Counted from the first letter of the stretch, positions 1 through 5,999 are shown. The stretch: DNA of 12,943 nucleotides from Ruminococcus sp. UBA3800 (GCA_002368715.1 DFEO01000006.1:1-12943); one strand, 5' to 3'. Made by a program: numbers and translations. Notes: generated by a model not told the origin, from the letters alone.

Positions 1-109
1 CCTTTCCGCCGGATATGCCCACAACGGCGTTACAGCCCTTGCCGTTTTTCTCAAAGAAATCTCTTATCCACTGAACACATTCGTTTTTTACTTTCAAAGC
101 GTCAAACAT
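1..109 (-). CDS. nadE: NAD(+) synthetase, N-terminal fragment (runs off the left edge)
   Basis: Only the first 36 residues are in the window. They form a short N-terminal helix (CVQWIRDFFEKNGKG) followed by NAVVGISGGK, the beginning of the SGGxDS PP-loop that binds ATP pyrophosphate. Helix, spacing and loop match NAD synthetase, which converts nicotinate adenine dinucleotide to NAD in the cytoplasm. The protein starts directly with the synthetase domain, so there is no N-terminal glutaminase domain, as in ammonia-dependent forms. Two adjacent ATGs are possible (112 and 109). I chose 109 because GGAGGT at 116-121 is then 6 nt away, against 3 nt for 112. It has its own promoter and lies back to back with another PP-loop gene at 750. 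Other PP-loop enzymes are possible from so short a piece, but the flanking residues favour NadE. Confidence 0.85.
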   Translation of the reverse strand, partial: MFDALKVKNECVQWIRDFFEKNGKGCNAVVGISGGK

Positions 110-154
110 CATAATACCTCCGTTTTGTGCGCAGCTGCGCTTTATCCTGATAGA

Positions 155-183
155 ATTATACCACAGCCCCTGTCTCATGTCAA
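155..183 (-). promoter_or_regulatory. SigA-type promoter of nadE
   Basis: On the minus strand TTGACA (183-178), a 17-nt spacer and TATAAT (160-155) match the consensus in both boxes. A TGG just before the -10 makes it an extended -10 as well. Transcription should start near 148, leaving a leader of about 40 nt before the nadE start at 109. The -35 box and most of the spacer lie inside the inverted repeat at 166-195. Confidence 0.85.
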
Positions 184-195
184 TGAGACAGGGGC
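166..195. repeat. Perfect 13-bp inverted repeat overlapping the nadE promoter
   Basis: The arms GCCCCTGTCTCAT (166-178) and ATGAGACAGGGGC (183-195) are perfect reverse complements around a 4-nt centre, GTCA. The repeat covers the -35 box and most of the spacer of the nadE promoter. No T-run follows it closely on either strand, so it does not look like an intrinsic terminator. An operator is the natural reading. NiaR and NrtR are known niacin/NAD regulators in Firmicutes, but I cannot assign this site to either from sequence alone. Confidence 0.7.
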
Positions 196-198
196 ATT

Positions 199-246
199 AA
201 AAAAGCGATGTAAAAGGAGCTCCGTGGCTGATTACGGAGCTCCTTT
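199..246 (-). terminator. Leftward intrinsic terminator of the candidate small RNA
   Basis: A perfect 13-bp stem (213-225 with 234-246, core GGAGCTCC) has an 8-nt loop. Read leftward, the stem ends in TTTT and is followed, after TACATCGC's remainder, by six T residues (204-199). Read rightward it is followed by CGTAGG, so it should work only on the minus strand. The spaced second T-run makes it somewhat atypical. Confidence 0.65.
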
Positions 247-387
247 CGTAGGGGACGGAAAATCCTGAAGAAATATGTCGTTGATAATAAAATGGGTCTG
301 TAAGCTGTTATTACCGTCCATTGTTGATTTGAAAACTGGATGAATTTGCTAGATATTTTAATTTGCTTATTCCAATTAACTATTTCT
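205..387 (-). ncRNA. Candidate structured small RNA, no known family recognised
   Basis: A strong leftward promoter (417-422/394-399) and a leftward terminator (199-246) define a unit of about 180 nt. I see no gene in it. The only long frame would have to start inside the -35 box, so it could not be translated from this transcript. The only internal ATG frame is 29 codons (321-232) and has no ribosome binding site. The stretch is A/T-rich and holds several possible pairings: an AGAAATA near the 5' end with TATTTCTT further on, and GGACGG (about 313-318) with CCGTCC (about 253-258). I do not recognise 6S, tmRNA, SRP RNA, RNase P or a known riboswitch. It could also be a leftover leader of a decayed gene. 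Confidence 0.45.
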
Positions 388-393
388 CTTCTA

Positions 394-422
394 ATGATAC
401 CCGAAATGTCTGTTTTTGTCAA
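394..422 (-). promoter_or_regulatory. SigA-type promoter of the candidate small RNA
   Basis: On the minus strand TTGACA (422-417) is followed by a 17-nt spacer and TATCAT (399-394), one mismatch from the -10 consensus. Transcription should begin around 387. The unit ends at the hairpin at 213-246, before the separate nadE promoter. Confidence 0.7.
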
Positions 423-631
423 GCGCTGGGGTCTATAATTAAAACATCAAACATTGATTTGTATATATGCACAATAAATCGTTTCGGCTCTTGTGCGGTT
501 TTCTGATGGGTCCAAAGTGAAAAACGCAGGCAGTATCGGGTTATCTGAAAAAAGGAGAAGTCATAACAATCTTCAGCCCCGAGCCAGACTAAGCTTTGAC
601 CCTGCACAATGTGGTGGGCGAGGGCGGTGGT
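423..631. other. Intergenic stretch with no recognised feature
   Basis: About 200 bp lie between the leftward small-RNA promoter and the tandem palindromes before the TtcA-like gene. Open frames exist on both strands, but none has a ribosome binding site, a plausible start or a recognisable protein. I found no tRNA, repeat or clear terminator. A good-looking AAAAGGAG at about 551-558 is not followed by a start codon at a useful distance. Confidence 0.5.
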
Positions 632-668
632 GCAGGTGCTCGCACCTGCTGCGGGTGCTCGCACCTGC
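632..668. repeat. Two tandem palindromes abutting the -35 of the TtcA-like gene
   Basis: Two copies of an 18-bp palindrome sit in tandem: GCAGGTGCTCGCACCTGC (632-649) and GCGGGTGCTCGCACCTGC (651-668). They differ at one base and are separated by a single T. Each folds into an 8-bp stem around TC; the one difference gives the second copy a G:T pair. The second copy ends 1 bp before the -35 box at 670. No T-run follows, so they are not terminators. The placement suggests a repressor or activator site with two adjacent half-turns of occupancy. Confidence 0.75.
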
Positions 669-669
669 A

Positions 670-698
670 TTGACGAACGGGGGATATTGTTGTATAAT
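670..698 (+). promoter_or_regulatory. SigA-type promoter of the TtcA-like gene
   Basis: TTGACG (670-675) and TATAAT (693-698) are separated by exactly 17 nt. The start of transcription should be about 705, giving a leader of roughly 45 nt before the ATG at 750. Confidence 0.8.
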
Positions 699-749
699 TA
701 TAGCAAGCGTGATTTGTACGGACGATAAGAATTTACCGAGGTGAGATCT

Positions 750-1619
750 ATGGAGATGCCGGGCAGCTATGAGATGATAATGATAGAAAAATACCGCAGG
801 GAGATCTGGGACAGGCTCCGCAAGGCTGTGAGCGACTATGAGCTTATAAGCGAGGGAGACAGGATAGCGGTGTGCATATCCGGCGGCAAGGATTCCATGC
901 TGCTTGCCCTTTGTATGAAAAGGCTCATGCGCTATTCAAAGATAAGGTTCGGGTGCCGGTTCCTTGCTATGGATCCGGGCTACAGCGGGGAGAACAGACA
1001 GCGTATCATTGATAACGCACAGAAGCTGGGGATAGACCTTGAGATATGTGATACCAACATCTTTTCCTCGGTGGGCAGGGAAGAGAAGAATCCCTGCTTT
1101 CTCTGCGCAAGGCTAAGGCGAGGGTTCCTTTATAAAAAAGCAAAGGAGCTTGGCTGCAACAAGATCGCCCTCGGACACCATTTTGACGATGTGATAGAGA
1201 CCATAGTCATGGGTATGCTCTACGGCTCCCAGATGCAGACCATGATGCCTAAGCTCCACAGCGAAAATGTAAAGGGTATGGAGGTGATAAGGCCTTTGTA
1301 CCTTGTCAGGGAGGAGAGCGTGATCTCCTGGGCGGAGGAATGTGAGCTTTTGTTTATACGCTGTGCCTGCTCGGTGAGCGAGAAAAGAGAGGACGGCTCG
1401 AAGCGGGCAAAGGTAAAGGAGCTTCTGCGCAGGCTCAGGGCTGATGACCCTGCGGTCGATATGAACATCTTCCGAAGCGTACAGAACGTGAACCTGAGGA
1501 CGCTTATCTCCTATCACGACGGCGACGACTATCACAGCTTCCTGGACGATTATGACGAGGGTATATCGGTAAGGGGCAGGACATCCGCTGACTACGGTGA
1601 GGATAAGGCAGACCGTTAG
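750..1619 (+). CDS. ttcA: TtcA-family PP-loop ATPase, probable tRNA thiolation enzyme
   Basis: The 289-residue protein carries the PP-loop SGGKDS (44-49), used to adenylate the target base, and the family motif CFLCARLRRG (116-125) with the CxxC pair. GHHFDDVIET (142-151) and RPL (181-183) follow, then a third cysteine region RCAC (204-207) and a C-terminal NIFRSVQNV. In E. coli TtcA these cysteines hold an Fe-S cluster used for 2-thiocytidine at tRNA position 32. The exact target of Firmicute homologues is less certain. I start at ATG 750 because GAGGTG (738-743) is 6 nt upstream. The in-frame GTG at 741 lies within that binding site and is unlikely. The acidic C-terminal tail (about 255-289) is less conserved-looking. 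The gene appears monocistronic; I see no strong terminator after it. Confidence 0.85.
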   Translation: MEMPGSYEMIMIEKYRREIWDRLRKAVSDYELISEGDRIAVCISGGKDSMLLALCMKRLMRYSKIRFGCRFLAMDPGYSGENRQRIIDNAQKLGIDLEICDTNIFSSVGREEKNPCFLCARLRRGFLYKKAKELGCNKIALGHHFDDVIETIVMGMLYGSQMQTMMPKLHSENVKGMEVIRPLYLVREESVISWAEECELLFIRCACSVSEKREDGSKRAKVKELLRRLRADDPAVDMNIFRSVQNVNLRTLISYHDGDDYHSFLDDYDEGISVRGRTSADYGEDKADR

Positions 1620-1624
1620 ATAGT

Positions 1625-1659
1625 TTGTGTTAAAATTAGGCATATTGTGTTAATTTTAG
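1625..1659. repeat. AT-rich 20-bp direct repeat upstream of the ABC operon
   Basis: TTGTGTTAA occurs at 1625-1633 and again at 1645-1653, a period of 20 bp, about two DNA turns, so both copies face the same side. The flanks TAAAATTA (1631-1638) and TAATTTTA (1651-1658) also form an 8-bp inverted repeat. The block sits just upstream of the -35 box at 1670. It may be a regulator site; as a terminator for the preceding gene it would be very weak. Confidence 0.4.
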
Positions 1660-1669
1660 ACCCGCTCTA

Positions 1670-1698
1670 TTGAAAAGTGCGTATCTGTGTGGTATAAT
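1670..1698 (+). promoter_or_regulatory. SigA-type promoter of the amino-acid ABC operon
   Basis: TTGAAA (1670-1675), a 17-nt spacer and TATAAT (1693-1698), with TGG directly before the -10 forming an extended -10 element. Transcription should start near 1705, giving a leader of about 50 nt. That leader includes a small GGGA-GTAT-TCCC hairpin near 1721-1732. Confidence 0.8.
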
Positions 1699-1756
1699 TT
1701 ATAGGTTAAATGGGAGTATTCCCGGGGATAAGTTATATTTGAAAGGATGGTTTTTT

Positions 1757-2536
1757 ATGAAGAAATTGGCAGCCGCTGCTATGAGTGCAGTGATGTGCAT
1801 AACTATGATGACAGGCTGCGGAGCACCGGCAAACACAGTCCACAGCATTTCCGACCTGGACGGAAAGACCATAGGTGTCCAGCTGGGCACTACTGGAGAT
1901 ATCTATGCGGAAGATGTCAAGGACGCAACTGTGGAAAGGTTCAATAAGGGCGCAGACGCTGTTCAGGCTCTCAAATCAGGCAAGGTGGATGCGGTCATCA
2001 TAGACAACGAGCCTGCAAAGGTCTTTGTTTCCAAAAACGATGATATCGAGATACTCGACGAGCCTTTTACAGAAGAAGAGTATGCTATTGCTATGAAGCT
2101 TGATAACACCCAGCTCCAGGAGGAGATAAACGGTGCTCTCAAGACTCTGAAGGAAAACGGAACTCTTGATGCTATAAGGAAGAACTGGATCGATAACTCC
2201 AAGACAAAGAGCGCTTACACTTCTCCTGCTGATGTTGACAGGAGCAAGGGAAAGATCATCATGGCTACCAATGCGGAGTTCGCTCCTTATGAGTTCAAGG
2301 ACGGCAGCAAGGTGATAGGCTTTGATGCTGATATGATGCAGGCTGTCTGCGACGAGCTTGGATATGAGCTGGAGATCGACGATATGCAGTTTGACTCCAT
2401 AATCTCTGCTATCCAGTCAGGCAAGGCTGATGTTGGCGTTGCAGGTATGACAGTTACCGAGGACAGAAAGAAGAACGTTCTTTTCTCTGATTCCTACACA
2501 ACCGCAAAACAGGTGATAATCGTCAGAAAGGATTGA
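1757..2536 (+). CDS. Circularly permuted polar amino-acid ABC transporter binding lipoprotein
   Basis: A 259-residue lipoprotein with a lipobox ending MTGC (Cys21). It is a type-3 extracellular solute-binding protein (SBP_bac_3 family) with its halves in reversed order. Residues 30-147 are the normal C-terminal half: SISDLDGKTIGVQLGTTGD, then KSGKVDAVIIDNEPA with the ligand-type Asp83, and ENGTLDAIRKNW. Residues 164-259 are the normal N-terminal half: KGKIIMATNAEFAPYEF, IGFDADM, then MTVTEDRKKNVLFSDSY with the carboxylate-binding Arg237, ending QVIIVRKD. Joining the end to the start would restore the ordinary order. The signal peptide is fused directly to the C-half, so this is not a simple truncation. 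I start at ATG 1757, with AAAGGATGG at 1742-1750; the longer in-frame extension overlaps the promoter. Permease and ATPase follow. The substrate is probably a polar amino acid, identity unknown. Confidence 0.9.
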   Translation: MKKLAAAAMSAVMCITMMTGCGAPANTVHSISDLDGKTIGVQLGTTGDIYAEDVKDATVERFNKGADAVQALKSGKVDAVIIDNEPAKVFVSKNDDIEILDEPFTEEEYAIAMKLDNTQLQEEINGALKTLKENGTLDAIRKNWIDNSKTKSAYTSPADVDRSKGKIIMATNAEFAPYEFKDGSKVIGFDADMMQAVCDELGYELEIDDMQFDSIISAIQSGKADVGVAGMTVTEDRKKNVLFSDSYTTAKQVIIVRKD

Positions 2537-2548
2537 GCTCGTTAGATC

Positions 2549-3259
2549 ATGAGTGCTCTTGTATCTGATTTTAAACAGAATTTTATAGAGAACGCCAGGT
2601 GGGAATATCTTACCAACGGCCTGAAGACCACGCTGCTGGTCACTGTCGGGGCTGTGCTTCTCGGTTTCATCCTGGGCTTTCTGGTGGCGATAGTGCGCTC
2701 CACCCATGACAGGACCGGCAGGATGAAGATACTCAACTTCCTGTGCAAGATATACCTTACCGTTATAAGAGGAACACCTATGGTGGTCCAGCTTATGATA
2801 ATGTATTTCGTTATCTTCAGTTCGGTGGTGTTCTTCGGCTCGGTGGAGCTCAGCAAATACATAGTTGCTATCCTGGCCTTCGGAATAAACTCCGGAGCCT
2901 ATGTTGCGGAGATAGTCCGCTCGGGAATAATGGCTGTAGACAGCGGACAGATAGAGGCGGGCAGGAGCCTTGGCTTCAGCTACCGCCAGACCATGCACCT
3001 TATCGTTCTTCCCCAGGCTTTCAAGGCCGTTCTTCCGGCCCTTGCAAACGAGTTCATCGTTTTGCTCAAGGAGACCTCGGTGGCAGGCTACATCGGCATC
3101 GTTGACCTGACCAAGGGCGGAGATATAATAAGGTCCCAGACCTACAGCGCATTTATGCCGCTTTTAGCTGTTGCGTTTATCTATCTTGTGATGGTGATGA
3201 TACTGTCGCACCTTGTTCAGCGGCTTGAAAGGAGACTGGCGAAAAGTGATAGACATTAA
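2549..3259 (+). CDS. Amino-acid ABC transporter permease (HisM/GlnP type)
   Basis: A 236-residue membrane protein with about five hydrophobic segments (roughly 25-50, 65-96, 102-124, 160-182 and 203-225). It carries the family's cytoplasmic coupling loop, [12 protein letters not shown] followed by LPQA (about 136-157), where the ATPase docks. RGTPMVVQL (74-82) is typical of polar amino-acid permeases. It forms the membrane channel of the importer with the upstream lipoprotein and the downstream ATPase. The start is 12 nt after the lipoprotein stop and has no clear Shine-Dalgarno sequence, so translation may depend on coupling to the upstream gene. Its 3' end overlaps the ATPase by 14 nt. Only one permease gene is present, so the channel is probably a homodimer. 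Confidence 0.93.
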   Translation: MSALVSDFKQNFIENARWEYLTNGLKTTLLVTVGAVLLGFILGFLVAIVRSTHDRTGRMKILNFLCKIYLTVIRGTPMVVQLMIMYFVIFSSVVFFGSVELSKYIVAILAFGINSGAYVAEIVRSGIMAVDSGQIEAGRSLGFSYRQTMHLIVLPQAFKAVLPALANEFIVLLKETSVAGYIGIVDLTKGGDIIRSQTYSAFMPLLAVAFIYLVMVMILSHLVQRLERRLAKSDRH

Positions 3260-3971
3260 AGACCTGGTCATGACTTTTTCAGGCGTCACGGTGCTGGATC
3301 ACATAAGCGAGACCATAAATAAGGGCGAGAAGATAGTTATCGTCGGACCCTCGGGTTCGGGAAAGTCTACCTTCCTGCGCTGCCTGAATATGCTGGAAAG
3401 GCCGACCTCGGGACAGATACTGTTCGAGGGTAAGGACCTGACTAAAGCAAAAGAAGAAGAGCTTGACAAGATAAGGATGAAGATGGGAATGGTGTTTCAG
3501 AACTTCAATCTGTTCCCTCACATGACTGTCAGGCAGAATATAACCATAGCACCCAAAAGGCTCGGGCTTCTGACGAAAGAGGAAGCTGATGCCAAAGCAG
3601 AGGAACTGCTGGAGATAGTCGGGCTCCCCGACAAGATAGACTCCTATCCTTCCACCCTTTCGGGCGGACAGAAGCAGCGTATAGCTATCGCAAGGGCGCT
3701 GGCTGTTGACCCGGATGTCATGCTCTTTGACGAGCCGACTTCGGCCCTTGACCCGGAAATGGTGGGCGAGGTGCTCCAGCTGATGAAAAAGCTTGCGGAT
3801 GACGGCATGACTATGGTGGTGGTCACCCACGAGATGAGCTTTGCAAAAGAGGTGGCTTCCCGTGTGCTTTTTGTGGCAGACGGAAATATCCTGGAGCAGG
3901 CTCCGCCTAAGGAGTTTTTTGAAAACCCGAAAAACCCGAGGCTCAAAGACTTCCTGTCAAAGATACTGTAA
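3246..3971 (+). CDS. Amino-acid ABC transporter ATP-binding protein (GlnQ type)
   Basis: A 241-residue ATPase with every expected motif: Walker A GPSGSGKS (34-41), Q-loop at Gln85 in [10 protein letters not shown], signature LSGGQ (138-142), Walker B VMLFDEP (158-164), D-loop SALD, and H-loop His195 in VVVTHEM. The length is typical of the GlnQ/ArtP class. It powers import by the preceding permease and lipoprotein. I choose GTG 3246 as start because the protein then begins (M)[10 protein letters not shown], as in homologues, and AAGGAG (3229-3234) lies 11 nt upstream. An in-frame TTG at 3213 would add 11 unlikely residues. The gene overlaps the permease end by 14 nt and is followed by a terminator. 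Confidence 0.95.
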   Translation: MIDIKDLVMTFSGVTVLDHISETINKGEKIVIVGPSGSGKSTFLRCLNMLERPTSGQILFEGKDLTKAKEEELDKIRMKMGMVFQNFNLFPHMTVRQNITIAPKRLGLLTKEEADAKAEELLEIVGLPDKIDSYPSTLSGGQKQRIAIARALAVDPDVMLFDEPTSALDPEMVGEVLQLMKKLADDGMTMVVVTHEMSFAKEVASRVLFVADGNILEQAPPKEFFENPKNPRLKDFLSKIL

Positions 3972-3977
3972 TGACGG

Positions 3978-4010
3978 ACATCCTTTCGCAGCGGCGGAGG
4001 GATGTTTTTG
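3978..4010 (+). terminator. Intrinsic terminator of the ABC operon
   Basis: ACATCC (3978-3983) pairs with GGATGT (4000-4005). The stem extends inward for about 11 pairs including G-T pairs, and a five-T run ends at 4009. It begins 6 nt after the ATPase stop codon. Confidence 0.8.
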
Positions 4011-4040
4011 TAATAATGCGCTTTTTGGAGAATATAATGT

Positions 4041-4058
4041 ATTGACGGAAATGTCAAT
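4041..4058. promoter_or_regulatory. Dyad in the spoIIID upstream region
   Basis: ATTGAC (4041-4046) and GTCAAT (4053-4058) are perfect inverted arms around GGAAAT, about 40 bp before the spoIIID start. In Bacillus spoIIID is read by SigE, but I cannot fit convincing SigE -35/-10 boxes at the usual spacing here. AATATTAT at 4056-4063 matches only part of the SigE -10 consensus. The dyad could be an operator or part of the promoter. Confidence 0.35.
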
Positions 4059-4099
4059 ATTATTATGGGGTGATGATATGTCCACAGGAGCGCACAAAT

Positions 4100-4351
4100 A
4101 TGAATGCGGATAAGCCGAGGTGCGTGATACTCGGAGAGTATATGCTCTCCCGTGAGTCCACCGTCAGGGCTTGCGCACAGGCCTTCGGTATAAGCAAATC
4201 CACTGTGCATAAGGACGTCAGCGAAAGACTAAAGGGTGTCTCGCCTGCTCTTTACAAAAGAGTGAGACAGCTTCTGGATAAAAACAAAGAGGAGCGGCAT
4301 ATAAGAGGAGGCATTGCCACAAAGCGAAAGTATGCCGTGTCCGGCAAATGA
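4100..4351 (+). CDS. spoIIID: Sporulation transcription factor SpoIIID
   Basis: An 83-residue protein matching SpoIIID across most of its length. A helix-turn-helix reads TVRACAQAFGISKSTVHKDVSERL (about residues 21-44), and a C-terminal basic region contains ERHIRGGIATKRKY (66-79), which is diagnostic of the family. SpoIIID is a DNA-binding regulator of the mother cell during endospore formation. I start at ATG 4100 because AGGAG (4086-4090) lies 9 nt upstream. In-frame GTG 4070 and ATG 4073 would add 9-10 residues; only a GGGGTG at 4067-4072, which is too close, could serve them. It stands alone between two terminators, as is common for this gene. Its presence says the host is probably a spore former. 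Confidence 0.95.
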   Translation: MNADKPRCVILGEYMLSRESTVRACAQAFGISKSTVHKDVSERLKGVSPALYKRVRQLLDKNKEERHIRGGIATKRKYAVSGK

Positions 4352-4354
4352 GAA

Positions 4355-4389
4355 CACCCTGTCCGTTTTTTTCGGGCAGGGTGCTTTTT
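4355..4389 (+). terminator. Intrinsic terminator of spoIIID
   Basis: An 11-bp stem (CACCCTGTCCG at 4355-4365 with CGGGCAGGGTG at 4373-4383, one G-T pair) encloses a loop of seven T. A C and five T (4385-4389) follow. It starts 3 nt after the stop codon. Confidence 0.9.
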
Positions 4390-4405
4390 ATGCTCTTGAA
4401 ATTCC

Positions 4406-4420
4406 CAAGGCTCAGCCTTG
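4406..4420 (-). other. Small hairpin between convergent spoIIID and the cyclophilin gene
   Basis: CAAGGC (4406-4411) and GCCTTG (4415-4420) are perfect 6-bp arms around TCA, just downstream of the cyclophilin stop codon on the minus strand. No T-run follows in that direction, so any terminator role for the leftward operon would be weak. Confidence 0.35.
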
Positions 4421-4422
4421 CA

Positions 4423-4902
4423 TCAGTTTTCGCAAAAGGTGACCTTTTCCATTACCTGAGGTCTGAGCGGTCTGTCACTGAAATCCGTGTCGGTCGTTGC
4501 GATCTCGTCAACAACATCCATTCCCTCCAGAACTCTTCCGAAAGCGGCATACTGTCCGTCCAGGTGCGGAGCGTCAGCGTGCATGATGAAAAACTGCGAG
4601 CTTGCAGAGTTCGGGTCCATAGACCTTGCCATAGAGATAACGCCTCTCTCATGCTTGACGGGGTTTGCAAAGCCGTTTGCGGCAAACTCTCCCTTTATCT
4701 TCTTGTCCGAGCCGCCCCTTCCGTTTCCGAGCGGGTCTCCGCCCTGGATCATGAAGCCTGCGATTATCCTGTGAAAGCCCAGGCCGTCATAAAAGCCGCT
4801 CTTCACAAGCTCAACAAAATTTGCAACTGTCTCGGGTGCCGACTCGGGATAAAGCTCGATAACGATCTTTTTTCCGGTCTCCATCTCTATTGTCACTGTC
4901 AT
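4423..4902 (-). CDS. Cyclophilin-type peptidyl-prolyl cis-trans isomerase
   Basis: A compact 159-residue single-domain cyclophilin without a signal peptide, so probably cytoplasmic. It speeds proline isomerisation during protein folding. Visible motifs are FHRII (43-47, with catalytic-type Arg45), FMIQGGDP (50-57), SQFFIM (102-107) and [12 protein letters not shown] (120-131). The length is usual for small bacterial PpiB-like proteins. It is the last gene of the leftward cluster. Its ATG overlaps the stop of the upstream membrane-protein gene in TAATG, implying translational coupling, with GGAGAG providing the binding site. No link between its substrate and the neighbours can be read from the sequence. 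Confidence 0.95.
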   Translation of the reverse strand: MTVTIEMETGKKIVIELYPESAPETVANFVELVKSGFYDGLGFHRIIAGFMIQGGDPLGNGRGGSDKKIKGEFAANGFANPVKHERGVISMARSMDPNSASSQFFIMHADAPHLDGQYAAFGRVLEGMDVVDEIATTDTDFSDRPLRPQVMEKVTFCEN

Positions 4903-5396
4903 TATTTCTTTCTCTCCTTATTCTTATATTTTTTCCTGTACACCACATCGAATACAAACAAGGATACAGCCATAAGCGGAGCAAAGGTAACGAGCCCGTT
5001 ATAGATGTACTTGCAGTGGATGTATGAGTCCTGCGTGATGACGGATGCGTTCCACGAAAAGAAGAACACAGCCACCAGAAGCGTAAAGCCGTCCGCAAAC
5101 ACTCTTATCAGCGCACGGTATTTTTCATTTCCCTCTTCTGTGATCTTCGGCGATCGTTTAAGCTTGGCCGAAAGCCACCTGAAAAGCTGAAACAAAAACG
5201 TAAGGATCCCGCCTGCCGCAAAGGGATAAAACCCGAACTTCTTGCTTGCGAACACATCAAACCCGTGAGGGTCAAAGTGTATCCCTATCTCGTCATCCAG
5301 TCCCTTATAGCTTGCAAGGAACCACACGAGCGACACCGCATACATAACAGCGGTCAGTGCAAGCGTTATCCTGTGAAAGATATCGGACTTCCTCAT
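4902..5396 (-). CDS. Four-helix membrane protein resembling DUF1648
   Basis: A 164-residue protein with four probable membrane helices (about 10-30, 55-75, 98-118 and 130-153) and a basic C-terminal tail, [10 protein letters not shown]. Between helices 1 and 2 it reads [19 protein letters not shown] (37-55). This resembles the DUF1648 signature, a histidine, then an Asn/Asp-x-x-G, then D and SK, found in small membrane proteins of Gram-positive bacteria, some linked to antimicrobial-peptide defence or regulation. The function here is unknown. A start at ATG 5396 has AAGGGA about 6-10 nt upstream. It begins 10 nt after the preceding unknown gene and overlaps the cyclophilin start by 1 nt, so the three genes are likely co-transcribed. 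Confidence 0.8.
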   Translation of the reverse strand: MRKSDIFHRITLALTAVMYAVSLVWFLASYKGLDDEIGIHFDPHGFDVFASKKFGFYPFAAGGILTFLFQLFRWLSAKLKRSPKITEEGNEKYRALIRVFADGFTLLVAVFFFSWNASVITQDSYIHCKYIYNGLVTFAPLMAVSLFVFDVVYRKKYKNKERKK

Positions 5397-5406
5397 TCAC
5401 ATTCCC

Positions 5407-5922
5407 TTACTGCTCCTTCTTTTTCGGCAGCCAGCCCTTGTCATACTGATCCTTCAGCTGACGGAAATAGATCGTTTCCGCCGTGGGGACCTTCTTGAAC
5501 ATCCCCGTCTTCTCATAGGTGTCACAAATAATAAAATCACGCTCGCCGTCATTGTTCACACAATACAGCCTGTTGCATCTGCAGAACGAGCCGTCGCCGT
5601 TTATCCTGTTCTTGTCAAAACAGCAGAAAATATCATAAGCTATGACCTCGGCAAGCTTGAGCGTCTTGTTATACTGATCGAGATCGCTCCATTTGTCCAG
5701 ATCCTCCTTGAAGAATTCAAGGACCGGCACACCGTTTACTTCCATTCTCTTATAGATCCTCGCAAGACACCTTGCGGCATCCTCCTCGGTCAGCTTTTCA
5801 AGTCTTGCATTCTTGAACTCGAGTATATAAGGCTCGATGGTCGCAAAGAAAAGCTTGTCATAAGGAAACGGCTTTCCCTTTCCCGAAAACTTGATTATCG
5901 GATTGTCTGTGTTGATATTCAA
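5407..5922 (-). CDS. Conserved-looking hypothetical protein with a cysteine cluster
   Basis: A 171-residue protein I do not recognise. It has no signal peptide or membrane helix. The N-terminal two thirds look helical, with LEKLTEEDAARCLARIYKRM and a Trp/Tyr-rich stretch about 75-100. The last third has several cysteines: Cys100 and 101, Cys114, 116 and 121 (CRCNRLYC), and Cys133, which could bind a metal or form disulfides. It ends WLPKKKEQ. I start at TTG 5922 because GGGAG (minus strand, about 5935-5931) is 8 nt upstream. A TTG at 5937 is in frame but has no binding site. It leads the three-gene leftward cluster with the DUF1648-like protein and the cyclophilin. Confidence 0.75.
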   Translation of the reverse strand: MNINTDNPIIKFSGKGKPFPYDKLFFATIEPYILEFKNARLEKLTEEDAARCLARIYKRMEVNGVPVLEFFKEDLDKWSDLDQYNKTLKLAEVIAYDIFCCFDKNRINGDGSFCRCNRLYCVNNDGERDFIICDTYEKTGMFKKVPTAETIYFRQLKDQYDKGWLPKKKEQ

Positions 5923-5957
5923 TTCTATCTCTCCCAAATTTAATTTTCAAAGCAACA

Positions 5958-5980
5958 CCGCACCCGAAAGCTGTGTGCGG
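5958..5980 (-). terminator. Weak leftward hairpin after the acidic protein gene
   Basis: CCGCAC and GTGCGG (5980-5975 and 5963-5958 on the minus strand) form a 6-bp stem, followed by TGTTGCTTTG rather than a clean T-run. It probably terminates only part of the transcripts. I see no convincing promoter between it and 5922, so the four leftward genes may share one transcript. Confidence 0.4.
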
Positions 5981-5999
5981 CTATGCCTCTTAAAGGGGT

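Noticed and set aside
166..195. Inverted repeat at 166-195 as an intrinsic terminator
   Set aside because: No T-run follows the hairpin on either strand, and it lies over a promoter.
205..387. Resemblance of AGCAAATTAAAATAT and TTATCAAC in the small-RNA candidate to tracrRNA segments
   Set aside because: No CRISPR repeats or cas9 are present and no anti-repeat can be defined; A/T-rich strings of this kind occur by chance.
180..422. 80-codon minus-strand frame over the small-RNA candidate
   Set aside because: Its ATG is part of the -35 box, so the transcript from that promoter would not contain the start, and there is no ribosome binding site.
493..744. 83-codon plus-strand frame before the TtcA-like gene
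   Set aside because: It lacks a ribosome binding site, runs through the tandem palindromes and the promoter, and has an Arg/Cys-rich sequence with no likeness to a protein family.
1670..1756. N-terminal extension of the binding lipoprotein starting near 1670
   Set aside because: It would overlap the promoter and place 29 residues before a clear lipoprotein signal peptide.
1757..2536. Binding-protein gene as a frameshifted or truncated pseudogene
   Set aside because: Both halves are present once, in one frame, with ligand residues kept, a signal peptide and intact downstream transporter genes; only the order is changed.
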